Origin: Adiantum capillus-veneris
Lineage: Eukaryota; Streptophyta; Polypodiopsida; Polypodiales; Pteridaceae
NCBI GenBank assembly: GCA_014529385.2
Contig: CM043962.1
Location: 39,302,098-39,366,097, forward strand
Length of the DNA stretch: 64,000 nucleotides
Direction of reading: 5' to 3'
How positions within the stretch are numbered: position 1 is the first letter of the stretch; every line of letters starts with the position of its first letter. Of this stretch, positions 22,165 through 34,357 are shown one piece after another. The notes below the pieces were generated by a model. The model ran no database searches, was not told the origin of the DNA, and saw nothing but the letters and a program-made list of their open reading frames with translations. The translations under genes and the position numbers were made by a program.

Positions 22165-23430
22165 TCCTGCTCCTTCCATCCAAGTTGTAACTGACTCATC
22201 ACGGTCTTTTCCTACCTCCCATAGAGCGAATTCTCTACTGCAAAAAATCTAGTTTTGAGGAAAGCCTCAACAACACATCTCGCTCCAGAGCGTGTTTTAG
22301 GTGCTTCAAAAAATTCTTGGGAATGGCTCGAGTATGCATACTGACATCTCTCTTTGCATCTTATATGGTTGGAGATTGGAGATAGGGGATGAAAGCCAAG
22401 GCCTATTTCGGCAATTTTCATTGCAGTGTCCAATTGAGTCGAGCACAAATGTTGCAAGAAGCGAGGAGGAAAAAAGGAGAATGCAAGAGCTATTTCGCTG
22501 ATTTCAGAGGACTCATATATTGTAGGTAAACTCCTTCATGTGCCTCCATACCTACAAGCTTACAACTACAAGCTTACAACCACCTGGTCAGGCAGCCATA
22601 ACGCACGTCTAGAGGCTTAAATGTAAAGGGACATTTTAGAATAATTACGACTAGTTAAACTAGTTTGGAAAGAGGTATGGAGTCCCCCAAAGAGTCTCGT
22701 GACCTCTCGCCTGTAGTCTCCAGCACAGCACAGTCCACCAGTGCTGAGCCGTTCACTCATGAGAACTCACTTGCCTTCAGCCCATGGCTAGCTCTTGCGT
22801 TATGCTACCCCAGCCTCCAGGATTGCCTCACTCCCAAAGGATACATGCAGAGCAGAGCCTTTCTCTCGATTGTCTAGCTAGGTCATGCATCCAAGGCTCA
22901 AGCTCCTCTGTATGAATACACCTTGCTTGCTTGGCAATGTCATCTCCCACGCTCTTGGTTCAATCCTCTCATGCAGGAAGAGAAGGCGTGGTGAAGAGGA
23001 TATGGACCTTGGCCAGCTTGTTGCACAAGTGAGGAACTCCCAGCTGTCTTCAAAGAGACGCTTTGCAATCGGGGTGAAGCTGGGACCGATGCGGGTGGAC
23101 CACTGCATGATAGTGTGTATGCATGAGCTCACTTTCGCTCCAAGTGAAAGCTTAAAGTTGATATGCGGCATTGCTACTACCATCACCATGCGCAAGGAAA
23201 CGTGCATGCGCTACCTACCTGAGTAAACTTTTTGTGTACATTATGGAGTTGTAGTTCATGGATTGGCACAATGGTCTCAGTGCACTAATCTAGGCGTCTT
23301 TTCTGTAGGCATGACGCAATGATGATCAATGGGAGAACAAAGTTGGCCATTGCAAGATGATGATCGTCCGGACCTAACGCAGGGGAATCATGCTGCTGGT
23401 TGAAGGGATCCCCTGTGGCCTTCTCCTTGG

Positions 23431-23495
<65 letters not shown>

Positions 23496-24822
23496 GGGGT
23501 GGGGGGGGGGGGGGGGGGGAGAGGGAGAGAGAGCACCTGATAGCGTAGTGCATCCACGCTCGCGAGGCAGAGAGCAAGAGGTCGCTCAAAGAGAGAGAGA
23601 TGGAGAGGTTCTGTACTCATGGCTTGAAGCCCTGCTAAAGACCAACTTTGGGTGAGGCTGAGAGAGAGAAGAGATACAGCTTTCCTTCCAAGCTCGACAC
23701 ACGAGTGATTCCAGATTTTTTTTGAAAAGAGTGCATGCATATTTATAAATCATTCCCTTTACTCGGAGTCTCTCTCTCTACCCTATCTACACCAATTGCA
23801 TAATATCTAGTTTTGGGTTGACAAATAAAAACAAAACTTCTATTTTTCATTAGCAAAAAGGGTAAGCATCTCTAAGGCTTCACCCCTTTGCGGCAGGCCA
23901 AAGACTTTGCCTACACACTTAACTTTGTGTGCAGGGGATCGCTCCCACGAGACCACCAAAAACTCTGACAACCTAAACTACCCTCTGACATCATCGACAT
24001 CTCCGACTCAGAGCTTGAGAGAGAGGGAGAGAGAGAGAGAATAGGATTTACCAACTTTGCCATCAACGCCAAAATTGGCGAGAGCGATCTCGATATCGGC
24101 TTTGACTTTGAGTATTGACGGCTCGGCGTATCAGTTTCCACACCGATCATGCATTTTCTCGACTTAGACGCTCTTTCCGACATTGGCAGGTGCTGGCAAC
24201 ATTGGTTTCAGTCTTGCAACATCGACATTGGCAACACTCTTTACGTGGGCGACATCCAACCCCGAAACCAGCATTCCCGCGGACAGCTATGCTTGAGACA
24301 TGCACAGGTGAGGTGTCTCTATCACAAAGGAGTGACACCCGACATCACCACCGAGTGCACCGATCACGCTCTATGGCACATTTTTTACTCGAGCACCTTT
24401 GGCAGCTATTCGACTAAAATCAACACATATCAACACCGACATGCAGGTTATAGGGGGCTTTTGAACCCACTTACACACAAATTCTCTAGGTTTCCAGACA
24501 CAGTGCTTTTGAGTCTTACCATACACTGAGCGACATTTCTCGAGCGAACCAAAATACGAGAAAATATTTATATGGCATGGGCTTAATTGTTGAGCCCTCT
24601 TCTCTATTGACTTATCCAATGAATGGAATCTCTCAAGATCCCATTCAAAGTTGGCTAGCCACCTCACCACTTTGAAAGGCACGCAATAATTTTCCATCAA
24701 CGACGATCAGCCACAAGACATTGCGTCCACTAAAGAGAAATCATTGGGTTGAGCCATGCCGCTGCAATAGCCTAGTTGTTAATTGTTGGAGCTCCTTCAT
24801 ATTAAAAAAACTTTAGGCTTTT
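22165..24822. other. Non-coding region between copia A and gypsy B
   Basis: Several overlapping ORFs on opposite strands (for example 22878-23226) have no recognisable domain. 22200-23300 has a more balanced base composition than the transposons and could be genic flank. No gag or LTR for gypsy B can be read here. Confidence 0.4.
23431..23530. repeat. Compound (GT)n-(GA)n-(G)n tract
   Basis: A GT run of about 35 bp passes into a GA run of about 20 bp and then a G run of about 36 bp broken by one T, then more GA. All long Pro- or Ser-rich ORFs over it are artefacts. Confidence 0.95.
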
Positions 24823-26529
24823 TTGTTGCCTCCCATTGTGCACGTCCGTGTTCCAGCACTCAAAAACACTTGGCAACTTCTGAATCCACCACTTGCAATT
24901 TTAATCCTCGCTCGCCACCTGCCATTTCCATTGCCTTTTCCTCTTTTAATTCTCACCACAAAGGATCTCCTCTATGCCATGCTTGGTGAAAGGCTAAGAG
25001 AACATGATGCTTTTATTCTCTTTGACCCTGGTTCTGCTCACAATTTTATATCTATAGAGTTGGCCACCAAGCTAGGCATACAATCCTACGAGATGGGAGA
25101 TGTCCTACCCGCAGATAGTGCCTTCAAGGGGCAAGAAGCTTCCGTCACTCCCTTAATTGGGAAATTTAGGCTTCATGTCCAAGGCTATGTGGACAAAGGG
25201 GACTTCTTTATCTCTCCTCTCAAGAATGAGGATGTAATCCTAGGGGCACCATGGTTTGACCGCCTGGCTGCCGATGTTAAATTTCCTGAAAGGAGAATCT
25301 CCTTTAAGTTCAGGGAAAAAGACATGTATATAGATGCTAAGGAAATGGGTAACACTATCCCCATTGTACATACACCAGCTTTCAACAAGTCAATAAAGAG
25401 CTCTATTTCCGTGTACATGATTTTTGTTAAAGACTCTCAAAATGAACCTAATGCTTTAGCAAAAGAAAATAAAAGCAACCAAAAGGAATTAGAGCTATCC
25501 AATTTTCTCAAGGGGTTTCAAGATGTTTTTATTGACGACATCCCTTGTCAGCTACCTCCTAAACGAGGTAATGATGACCATGCAATTGAACTTCTTCCAG
25601 GAAGTTCACCGCCTAACAAACCTCCTTATAGAGTTTCTCAAGCTCAACAAGAGGAGATTATGCGGCAAGTGCATGAGTTAGTTGAGAAGGGTATGGTTAG
25701 GCCAAGCTCATCTCCATTTTGCTCACCTTTGCTATTAGTGCAGAAGAAAGACGGCACATATCGTATGTGTGTCGACTATAGAGCACTAAATAGGATCACT
25801 ATCAAAAATAGGTTTCCCGTTCCACGGGTAGAAGACCTATTTGATAAGCTACAAGGATCAACCTACTTCAGTAGGATTGACCTAAAAAGTGGCTATCATC
25901 AAATAAGGATAGTTGATCAAGACATTGTAAAGACCGCATTTCGCACCACATTTGGTCTTTACGAATACATTGTCATGCCTTTTGGCTTGACCAATGCACC
26001 AGCCACATTCAACCGCTTGATGGAGAAGCTGTTCAGGCCTCATCGAACCTTCACTGGAGTGTTCTTTGATGATATTATCATCTACTCTAATTCATTGGAG
26101 GAACACAAGCAACACCTCCAGGTAATATTTCAAGTTTTGAGAGAGAATAAACTTTATGTTAATCGAAAGAAAAGTGAATTTTTCTTGCAAGAGATTCAGT
26201 ATTTAGGTCATATTATCTCTCAAGATTGCATACAAATGGATCCATCAAAGTTAGAGGTAATAAAAGGATGGCCTAAACCAAGGAATATTCATGAACTACG
26301 AAGCTTTATAGGTATGTGTGAATACTATAGACGCTTCATAGAAAAGTTCTCACAAATTGCGGTACCATTACATGACCTAACAAAGAAAAGCGTTAGGTAT
26401 ACATGGTCTGCTAAGGAGAACAATGCTTTCGAAAAGCTTATCTCTCAACCTGTGCTTACACTACCGGATCTCTCAAAACCATTTGAGGTCCAATGTGATG
26501 CTTGTGGTGATTGCCTTGGAGCTGTTTGA
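24823..26529 (+). pseudogene. pol: Gypsy B protease and reverse transcriptase
   Basis: 568 codons; recognisable similarity starts near residue 60. The protease site reads FILFDPGSAHNFI, with Pro where D-S/T-G is expected. ILGAPWFDRLAADVKF follows. RT landmarks are VRPSSSPFCSPLLLVQKKDG, YRMCVDYRALNRITIKNRF, DLKSGYHQIRI, MPFGLTNAPATFNRLM and the catalytic GVFFDDIIIYS (FFDD). The RNase H start is FEVQCDACGDCLGAV, ending at TGA 26527; the frame then continues with GHAIGYESRRLDPVEQ to a one-base insertion near 26605. The first ~60 residues are not recognisable, so the true start is unknown. Confidence 0.88.
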
Positions 26530-26609
26530 CTCCAAGAAGGGCATGCCATAGGCTATGAGAGTCGAAGGCTCGACCCTGTTGAGCAAGCTCTAGGCATATA
26601 TGAAAAAGG

Positions 26610-28330
26610 AAATCCTTGCAGTTCTGCATGCCTTAGACTCATGGAAGCACTATTTATTGGGGACTCCTTTCATTCTGCGAACGGATCATCAAAGTCTTAA
26701 GTACTTCATGACGTAGACCAAGCTCTCCGACAAACAAATGAGGTGGGCAAATTTCCTTTCGCAATTTCATTTTCATATTGCTCACATTGCTGGCAAGAAT
26801 AATCAAGTAGCTGATGCACTCTCAAGACGGCCGAGAGTGAATGTGGTTTCCATAGCAACTCACAATGATCTATCTTGAATGATAGATGAGTATGCTATTG
26901 ATCCCAATTTTAAAGATGTGATTTCAGCCCTTGCATTAGGGAAGAAAGGAGAACCATTTACTTTACAAGATGGTTATCTTCTCTATGGCAATAGACTATG
27001 CGTTACTAACTCACTACGTGAGAAAGTAATGTATGAATCTCATGCTCCACTTTATGCGGGGCATAGAGGGATTCAGTCTACCTTAAAGGGAATTGAAACA
27101 TATTTCTATTGGCCTACCATGAAAGTGAACATACAAGAGTATGTTTCTAAATGTGTGGTATGCCAAAAGACAAAATTTGATAGAGGGAAGCAACTTGGAT
27201 TGCTTCAACCCTTGCCAATCCCTAATTCACCATGGGAGATCATATCCATGGACTTTATCTTTGGATTGCCTAAGTCTATCCATGGGAATACAGGAATATG
27301 GACGATAGTAGACAGGTTCAGTAAACAAGCTCATTTTATACCTGTCAAAAAGACTATCAAAGCCCATCAAATGGCAACCCTCTTCATTTCACAAATCTTC
27401 AAGTACCATGGCTTGCCAATGTCCATAGTGTCGGATAGAGATCCTAGAATGACCAGTAATTTCTGGAAGGGTCTCTTTGAGAATTTAGGGACAAGGCTAA
27501 ACTTCTCTTCGGTCTATCATCCACAAATGGATGGCCAAAGTGAAATAGATAACCTAACCATTCTTGATCTACTAAAAGCCTATGTAACGGAAGTACATCA
27601 AAGATCCCAATGGGAGAAGTACTTAACCTTAGTGGAGTATGCTTACAATAACACTGTACATACTTCCACGGGAAAAGCACCTTTTGAGGTAATTGAGGGA
27701 AGATCAAAAAGTCCTTTGCTACTTAAAGTACATGGGAAGATCTTTGCTGCAGATGAGTATAGCCGAGACCTACAAGAATCTTTTCAAAAGATTAAGGATG
27801 CTATCTCTATCTCACAGCAAAGGCAAAAGGCTGCTGCTGACAAGCACAAAAGAGCCCAAGCCTTTAAAGAAAACGATTGGGTCTTGTTAAAGTTTCCCAA
27901 GGCTTGATTAAGGCACACGACGGGCAAGAATCCTACGGGCCACCAAAAGTACTATGCTAAACTAGCAAAAAGATACTATGGTCCCTTCCAGATTCTTAGG
28001 CCAATCAATGAGATGGCCTATCAACTCAAGTTGCCCAATCATTGGCTCATACACAATGCTTTCCATGTGAGCCTATTAAAGCCTTACAAAGGAGAGCCAC
28101 CTCAAGAACCAACTATTGAAGACCCACCGAAGATCGAGGACCAAGAGGAGGTGCTGCAGCCCGAGTCCATTCTCCGACATGAAGACAAGGTATTAAGAGG
28201 CGGTAAGACAATCCGACGATATCTTATTAAGTTTAAGAATTATCCTTTTGAAGATGCTAGATGGATGCAAGGCATACAATTAAAGGATAACCTAAACCTT
28301 GTCAATGCTTACAATGCTTCCCAAGAGTAA
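26610..28330 (+). pseudogene. pol: Gypsy B RNase H end, integrase and chromodomain
   Basis: One frame with three stops. RNase H end: HYLLGTPFILRTDHQSLKY and GKNNQVADALSRRP. Integrase zinc finger: HAPLYAGHRGIQSTL ... CVVCQKTK (HHCC intact). Core: WEIISMDFIFGLPKS, MSIVSDRDPRMTSNFW and the third acidic residue in YHPQMDGQSEIDN, so D-D-E is complete. KYYAKLAKRYYGPFQIL and KLPNHWLIHNAFHVSLLKPY precede a C-terminal chromodomain, RRYLIKFKNYPFEDARWM, near 28220. Such domains can steer integration to marked chromatin. Stops lie at about 26716, 26876 and 27905. Confidence 0.88.
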
Positions 28331-28686
28331 GCAAATGTACAAAATGTTAAAAATGAACAAAGTTTTTGTCTTATAAGACTCTCTTTTTCTTTATTTGTGC
28401 ACAAAAATGAAGTAGTATGCATGCTTAGATCAAGTTTGCGGAGACGACGTCTCCCAAACACCAAGTAGAGCTTGTCACTCTACTATGGAAGACTGATAGG
28501 ACTAATGTGCAGACATGCTTGCGGTAGCCTCAGGCTCTCAAGCGCCAAATGGACTAGTCATCCATTGTGGAATGATGTCGTAGGGTAACATAGGGATCCT
28601 CTACCCTCTAAGAAAAGGACTCATGAACATGCTTTATCTTCTCTACACCATAGTCGAGGACGACTATGATTTCAAGAGAGAGGTAA
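28331..28686 (+). other. 3' untranslated part and polypurine tract of gypsy B
   Basis: No ORF. It ends in TTTCAAGAGAGAGGTAA, a plausible polypurine tract immediately before TGTCATAATAATC. Confidence 0.5.
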
Positions 28687-30229
28687 TGTCATAATAATCA
28701 ATATCTAATTCTCCTAAATGACTTTCTCATATTAAACTGATCATTTAATGTGGGGAAGTGCCAGGGGAGAAAAGGTTAGAATATTGGTGAAGCTAGCAGA
28801 CCGGCCACAGTAGGGATCCAAAGGAGGGAAAATAGGGATCCAAAGGGGGGGGCCATCTGCAAAAGAGCCATGTGCAACAATGGGCTAAAAAGACCCTAAG
28901 GTTCAGCCCATTAAGACTTCCAAAATGCTAAGGTTCCAAAATTCAAAGGTTGTGTCCAAAGGTCAAACCTAGGGGAAATTGGATGCTTTGTGTGTGTAAA
29001 AAAAGTCTTTGCATATCACACACACACACACACACACAGGCTCCCTTTACACAAAGGGAATGAGGGACACATGTCAACTCCCTAGGTCAGATGCCCACAA
29101 GGTGTGCCCAGTTTCTATTGGATGACCCTTGAAGTGGACCAATGAGAATTAAGCTAGAGTAGATCTAGTTTAATTAATTTAAAAACATTTAATAAAAGAA
29201 ACCAATGAGAATTAAGTCTCCTAGAAGACTATTGGGCAGTCTTCCAAGGGGTCCAATGAGCATTCAGGAGCCCAATGGCTTGCCTGATTCCTATTGGCCA
29301 GGAGGCAAAGGGGTCCAATGAGAGTTTAGTTTAATTATTTAATTACCTAAAGCTCTCACAAAAGGGGAAAGGGGGACACATGTCAAAAGGCTATCACTTA
29401 TGCTACTTAATGGTCATTGGCTTGACTTGGGGAGAGCCAATGAGGGCTCAGCAAGAGAAAATAGCAAGAGGGCTCGTCCAAGAGAGAGAGGGGGCTGATT
29501 TTTGCAAGGCATTATCACACACACGCTCACACACAGTCTATGTGTGAAGCAAAGAAGACTATCTCTTCCCAAGCTTTAATGGAGAGCTCATCACCTACTC
29601 CAAGCTTGTGAGATAGAAGCGTAAATCAACACTCTCTTGGCATGTGGATGCAAATCCAACCAAGAGCCAAGCTTCAATGCATGCTCATCTCCTCTACCAA
29701 GCTAATTACTAAGCTAAGATATGCTAATATGAGTGATTATGTGAGGAGATGTACATCTTTCTCGTAAGATACTCCTTCTTCCTCTCAATCTACTCTCATA
29801 CCCTGCTAGCTCTCATCATCTTCGAAGGTGTGTGAGGTCTTGGGTCTGAGAACGGGGATAATTCAAGTTGTGTTTGCTAAGTGTTTTGCTTAGTGCATGA
29901 AGCTTTCATCTTCATTGCACTAGCTAGTCTTGAAGGAACACAAAGAATTGTATTGTACAATGTCTCTCTTGATGGGAGAAACCATAATACAAAGCCTTTT
30001 GGAGGGGGGACCGGCTCCATGCAAATCCGGTCCTCAACTGTTGTCATTAGCTTAATTTCTCTCTCTTTTGAAAGTATTGTCGATGCTATCTAACTAGGTG
30101 TTATGCTTTTTGTTGCTCTCTCCACCCAAGCACTGTTGTAATTCTCATTAGGAATCTATTCTAATGAAATGCCCACTATGTTCATGCTAATTTCCGCTAC
30201 ACATAAGTTATTAGGCCAGTAAATATTAC

Positions 30230-30230
<1 letters not shown>
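28687..30230 (+). repeat. Putative 3' LTR of gypsy B
   Basis: Begins TGTCATAATAATC after the purine tract and ends AAATATTACA just before the (CT)n tract; length about 1.54 kb. It contains an (AC)n tract at about 29018-29037, two copies of GGGACACATGTCAA near 29060 and 29373, and several CCAATGAG words between 29130 and 29330. The boundary is inferred, because no partner LTR is in the window. Confidence 0.45.
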
Positions 30231-30273
<43 letters not shown>

Positions 30274-30358
30274 CTATAATCTCTTGTGTGTGAAATCTAT
30301 CTCTCTCCATTAAGTAATCTACTCAAATAGCTATTTAGCTACGTCATATTTCCTAACA
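30231..30358 (+). repeat. 5' LTR remnant of copia C
   Basis: TGTACTCTCTCT...ACTCTATAATCTCTTGTGTG to TTTCCTAACA matches 35005-35121 almost perfectly apart from (CT)n length and one C/T change. Upstream of the tract there is no similarity to the 3' LTR. Confidence 0.9.
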
Positions 30359-30360
30359 AC

Positions 30361-30372
30361 TGGTATCAGAGC
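30361..30372 (+). other. Primer-binding site of copia C
   Basis: TGGTATCAGAGC two bases after the LTR end, initiator-Met tRNA type. Confidence 0.92.
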
Positions 30373-30431
30373 AAGGTTTGCTCGTAGCTAAGTTATCTCA
30401 AGGAAAGGATTCCTTGAATTGAGTGGGAGTT

Positions 30432-31140
30432 ATGGCGGAGAAAGGGAAGCTCAAGATTGAGAAGCTCAACGGAAAAAACTACCAACATTGGAAGATGTAG
30501 ATTGAAGACTATCTTTACCAGAAGGACCTCTATCTGCCACTAGGCGGTCTTGCAAAGAAGCCCGCAACGATGGCAGATGAAGCATGGATTGTCCTTGATC
30601 GAAAGGCACTGGGAACAATCCGGTTAAGCTTGGCGTCAACGGTGGCCTTTAATGTTTCGGATATGAAGACCACGGAGTACTTGATGAAGTCACTTGACGA
30701 CTTCTACAAGAAACCATCGGCATCCAATAAGGTATTTCTTATGAAGCGCTTGTTCAATCTAAAAATGGCAGAGAATGGTTCAGTTGCAGAACACCTAAAT
30801 GACTTTAGCACAAACATAAGTCAACTTCGATTGGTGAAAATCAATTTCAATGACGAAGTGCGAGCTCTCCTTATACTATCATTTCTACCGGATAGTTGGG
30901 ACAGCCTTGTGATGGCTGTAAGTAATTCTATTTCTGGCACAAATACTCTTAAGTTTGATGATGTTGTGGGTGTTCTCCTAAGCAAGGAAATGCGAAGGAG
31001 AAGCACATGAGAATCATCAAGTGCTGCACTATCAGTGGAAACAAGAGGAAGGCCTAAGGAGAGGCTCAAAAACCAAAAGGGTCGTGATCGCTCAAGGCGG
31101 AGCAAGTCACGCACAAAGTCAGTTCTTGAATGTTAGAACT
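30432..31140 (+). pseudogene. gag: Copia C gag
   Basis: From ATG 30432: AEKGKLKIEKLNGKNYQHW, one stop (WKM-stop-IEDYLYQKDL), then 146 open codons including SDMKTTEYLMKSLDDFYKKP and LLILSFLPDSWDSLVMAVSN, a UBN2-type gag. A TGA at 31008 and a TAG inside the zinc knuckle (near 31134) break it. The knuckle reads C-stop-NCDKKGHVKKDWW, so its last Cys is also lost. A basic Arg/Ser-rich linker precedes the knuckle. Confidence 0.85.
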
Positions 31141-32703
31141 GCGACAAGAAGGGCCACGTGAAGAAGGATTGGTGGTCCAAGAAGAAGAAGGAGACAAAGT
31201 CTCAAGACAACAAGCCAACATCGGAAGCCAATGTGGCAGGTAAAGTAGAGCAAGATGCTCTAATTCTCTCATTAGACAATGTGTCTAATTCCTGGATAGT
31301 AGATTCCGGAGCTTCATTCCATGCGATACCACACAAGCAACATCCAAGACTACACCAAAGGTAATTTTGGGTATGTATACTTGGGAGATGATGAAGCTTG
31401 TGAGATTGTCGGCAAAGGTACAGTTTCTGTCAAAACTGCTAATGGAAATGAATGGAAGCTTAAAGATGTTAGACATGTTCCTTCTCTTCGAAAAAATTTG
31501 ATCTCTACAGGACATTGGACGATGAAGGTCACAACATTGCATTCGGAAACAAACGGTGGAAGATCTCAAAGGGATATTTGGTGGTTGGCAAGGGAGAAAA
31601 GGTCGGTACACTTTACTTGTGTACTGTTAGCACGCAACCTTCAGCTTGTGCAGCAACTACAGAAGTTGACAGTGCGGTGTGGCACTACCGACTTAGGCAT
31701 ATGAGTGCCAAAGGAATGCAAATCCTTCAAACAAAGAAGCTTCTACCAGGTTTGAAAGAAGTGGACTTGGAGTTTTGTGAAGATTGTGTTTATGGTAAAC
31801 AAAAGAGGGTAAAATTTCAAAAATCAGGAAATGAAAGAAAAAAATAAAAAACTTGAGTTGGTTCATTCTGATGTTTGGGGTCCTGCAAGTACACCATCAC
31901 TTCGTGGCTCATTGTACTATGTGACATTCATAGACGATGCGACTAGAAAAACATGGGTTTATGTCATGAAGAATAAATCCGATGTATTTTCCATATTTCA
32001 AAGGTGGAAAGCCTTTGTGGAGAATGAAACAATTACCAAGGTTAAATGCCTCAGATCCGACAACGAAGGTGAATATTGCAGCCAAGCTTTTGAAAGCTTT
32101 TGTTCTAGCAATGGCATTCGGAGGCAAAGGACAACCCCAAGGACACCTCAACAAAATGGTATTTCGGAAAGGATGAACAGGACAATCATGGAGCAAGCAC
32201 GAAGCATGTGGCTACATGTAGGCCTACAGCTTGAGCTTTGGGCGAAAGCTGTAAGTACGTCTGTGTACTTAATCAATCGGTCACCCTCAACGGCATTGGA
32301 TGGGGGAGTTCCAGAAGAGGCATGGACAGGTAAAGTGGTGAATTATGCATTTCTCAAAGTGTTTGGGTGTGAGGCTTTCATGCACATAGATAGAAGCTTA
32401 AGATCAAAGCTAGATGCAAAGTCCAAAAAGTGTTTCTTCATTGGCTATGGAGAAGGTGACTTTGGGTATTGCCCATGGAATCCTGAAGATGTTAAAATCT
32501 TAAGGAGTAGGGATGTAATTTTTAACGAACAAAGTATGTACAAAGATTACTTGGAAAGAAAACAAACAAAAGAAACAGGTGATGAGTACATGGAGCTTGA
32601 GGACGGTGAAGACTCAAGGACTGCAAACGGTGACAATGTGCAACAACATCAACCAAATGAAGGAGCCTCAACCTATTCCCCGAAGATCTACAAGAGCAAG
32701 TAG
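31141..32703 (+). pseudogene. pol: Copia C protease and integrase
   Basis: Protease site NSWIVDSGASFHA near 31290, then frameshifts near 31330 and 31510 before WHYRLRHMSAKGMQIL and LEFCEDCVYGKQKR (integrase zinc finger). The 290-codon ORF from 31831 holds the catalytic core: LVHSDVWGP, CLRSDNEGEYCSQAF and PQQNGISERMNRT. D-D-E is complete, with DNEGE replacing the common DNGGE. INRSPSTALDGGVPEEAW and VFGCEAFMHI follow. The PR-to-IN junction is the most damaged part of this element. Confidence 0.87.
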
Positions 32704-34296
32704 ACCTCTAGAAAGGTTTGTTCCTTCCTTCAACCATCTCTTGATCTCAGATTCTAGAGAGCCAGAATCATACGAAGAAGCTATGCAACATGAATCCAAA
32801 GAAGAATGGACGAAGAGCATGCAAGTGGAGATGGACTCACTACATCGCAACCAAACATGGGAGTTGGTTGAGTTGCCTAAAGGTAAGTGGGCACTTCAAA
32901 ACAAATGGGTGTACAAGGTGAAGGAAGAAAAAGGTACAAGTCTAGGCTTGTGGTAAAAGGTTTTTCTCAAAAGAAAGGTATTGACTTCAAGGATATTTTC
33001 TCCTGTTGTAAAAATGAACTCAATTAGGATTGTCTTAAGCCTTGTGGCTGCTCATGATCTAAATCGCAAGCAAATGGATCTAAATACGGCATTCCCTCAC
33101 GGTGACTTAGAGGAGGAAATCTACATGCTTCAACCAAAGGGGTATGAAGTAAAAGGTAAGGAGAAAATGTTTGCAGATTAAAGAAGAGCTTGTATGGTTT
33201 AAAGCAAGAATCAAGACAATGGTACTTGAAGTTTGATCGATGGATGTTGGATCATGGATTCACAAGATGCAACTCGGATCATTGCGTCTACACGAAGAAT
33301 TTGGGAGATGGGAAATTCATCATCCTAATGTTGTATGTTGATGACATGTTGATTGCAAGTGCTAACATGCAGGACATCAAAGACCTAAAAGAGAAGCTAT
33401 CTAAATCTTTTTCAATGAAAGATTTAGGTGCTGCAAAGAGGATACTTGGTATGAAAATATCAAGGGACAGGACAAAGAAGACAATAAAGCTATCTCAAGA
33501 AGATTACATCAAGAAGGTACTAGAAAGGTTTGCAATGCAAAATGCAAAACCAGTTTCTACACCTTTGGCTGGTCACTTTAAACTAACAAAGGATATGTGT
33601 CCAAAGACACAAGAGGAGATAGCCTATATGTCTAAAGTTCCATATGCTGTAGTGGTACGTTCTCTAATGTATGCTATGGTCTGGACAAGGCCAGACATTG
33701 CACATGCAGTGGGAGTTGTGAGTAGGTTCATGGACAACCCAGGTAAAGAGCATTGGCAAGCTGTGAAGTGGATACTTAGGTATCTAAAAGGGAAAACAAC
33801 AAATGCTTTGTATTTTGGAGGAACTAATATTTTTCTAGAAGGGTATGCTGATGCAGATATGGCAGGTGACAAAGATACTCGAAGGAGCACTACTGGCTAT
33901 GTGTTCACGATTGGAGGCACAATAGTAAGCTGGGCTTCAAAGCTGCAGAAAGTGGTTTCACTTTCTACCACAGAAGCAGAGTATGTAGCAATGACGGAGG
34001 CAAGCAAAGAAATTATGTGGCTTCACAGATTCTTAGAAGAGGTTGGGTTCAAACAAGACAATTGTGTCTTGTACAGTGATAGCCAAAGCGCTATCCATCT
34101 TGAAAAGAACTCAACCTTTCATTCAAGGACAAAGCACGTTGAGGTGAGATATCACTTCATACGCACTCTTTTGGAAGAGGGACAGTTAAATCTAGGAAAG
34201 GTGCATACAAGTGAAACTCCTGCAGACATGTTTACAAAGCTTGTCAACAAGGAGAAGTTGAGCTTTTGCTCATCTTCAATCGGCATTCAAGGATAA
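32704..34296 (+). pseudogene. pol: Copia C reverse transcriptase and RNase H
   Basis: RT starts with SYEEAMQHESKEEWTKSMQ and NQTWELVELPKGKWAL. A frameshift near 32935 and a stop near 33179 break it before SLYGLKQESRQWYLKF. The 368-codon end is open and has LMLYVDDMLIASANMQ (YVDD), RILGMKISRDR, RSLMYAMVWTRPDIAHAVGV and RNase H residues in EGYADADMAGDKDTRRST, LSTTEAEYVAMTEASKE and YSDSQSAIHLEKN, ending SETPADMFTKLVNKEKL. Catalytic residues of the C-terminal part are intact. Confidence 0.9.
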
Positions 34297-34344
34297 GAAG
34301 CCAGGATGGAAAGCAGTCAACAGGTTTGGTTTGGAGATTAGTCT

Positions 34345-34357
34345 CCAAGTGGGAGAT
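34345..34357 (+). promoter_or_regulatory. Polypurine tract of copia C
   Basis: CCAAGTGGGAGAT directly before the 3' LTR start TGTTAAGT, the canonical copia arrangement. Confidence 0.85.

Larger units (their letters stand above)
24823..30230 (+). mobile_element. Chromodomain Ty3/gypsy element B, 5' truncated
   Basis: Protease, RT, RNase H, integrase and a chromodomain follow in gypsy order from about 24960 to 28330. Then comes about 350 bp of untranslated sequence, a purine-rich CAAGAGAGAGGTAA and a putative 3' LTR from 28687. Gag and the 5' LTR are absent. The coding part is interrupted by one frameshift near 26605 and in-frame stops (TAG near 26716, TGA near 26876, TGA at 27905). The right end adjoins the truncated 5' LTR of copia C. 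Confidence 0.85.

Noticed and set aside
22878-23226. Opposite-strand ORF pair of 109 and 113 codons
   Set aside because: They occupy the same bases on opposite strands and neither shows a domain; kept only as possible genic flank.
23285-23740. ORFs with long Pro, Ser-Leu and Thr-His runs
   Set aside because: Produced by the compound GT/GA/G tract; no real protein signature.
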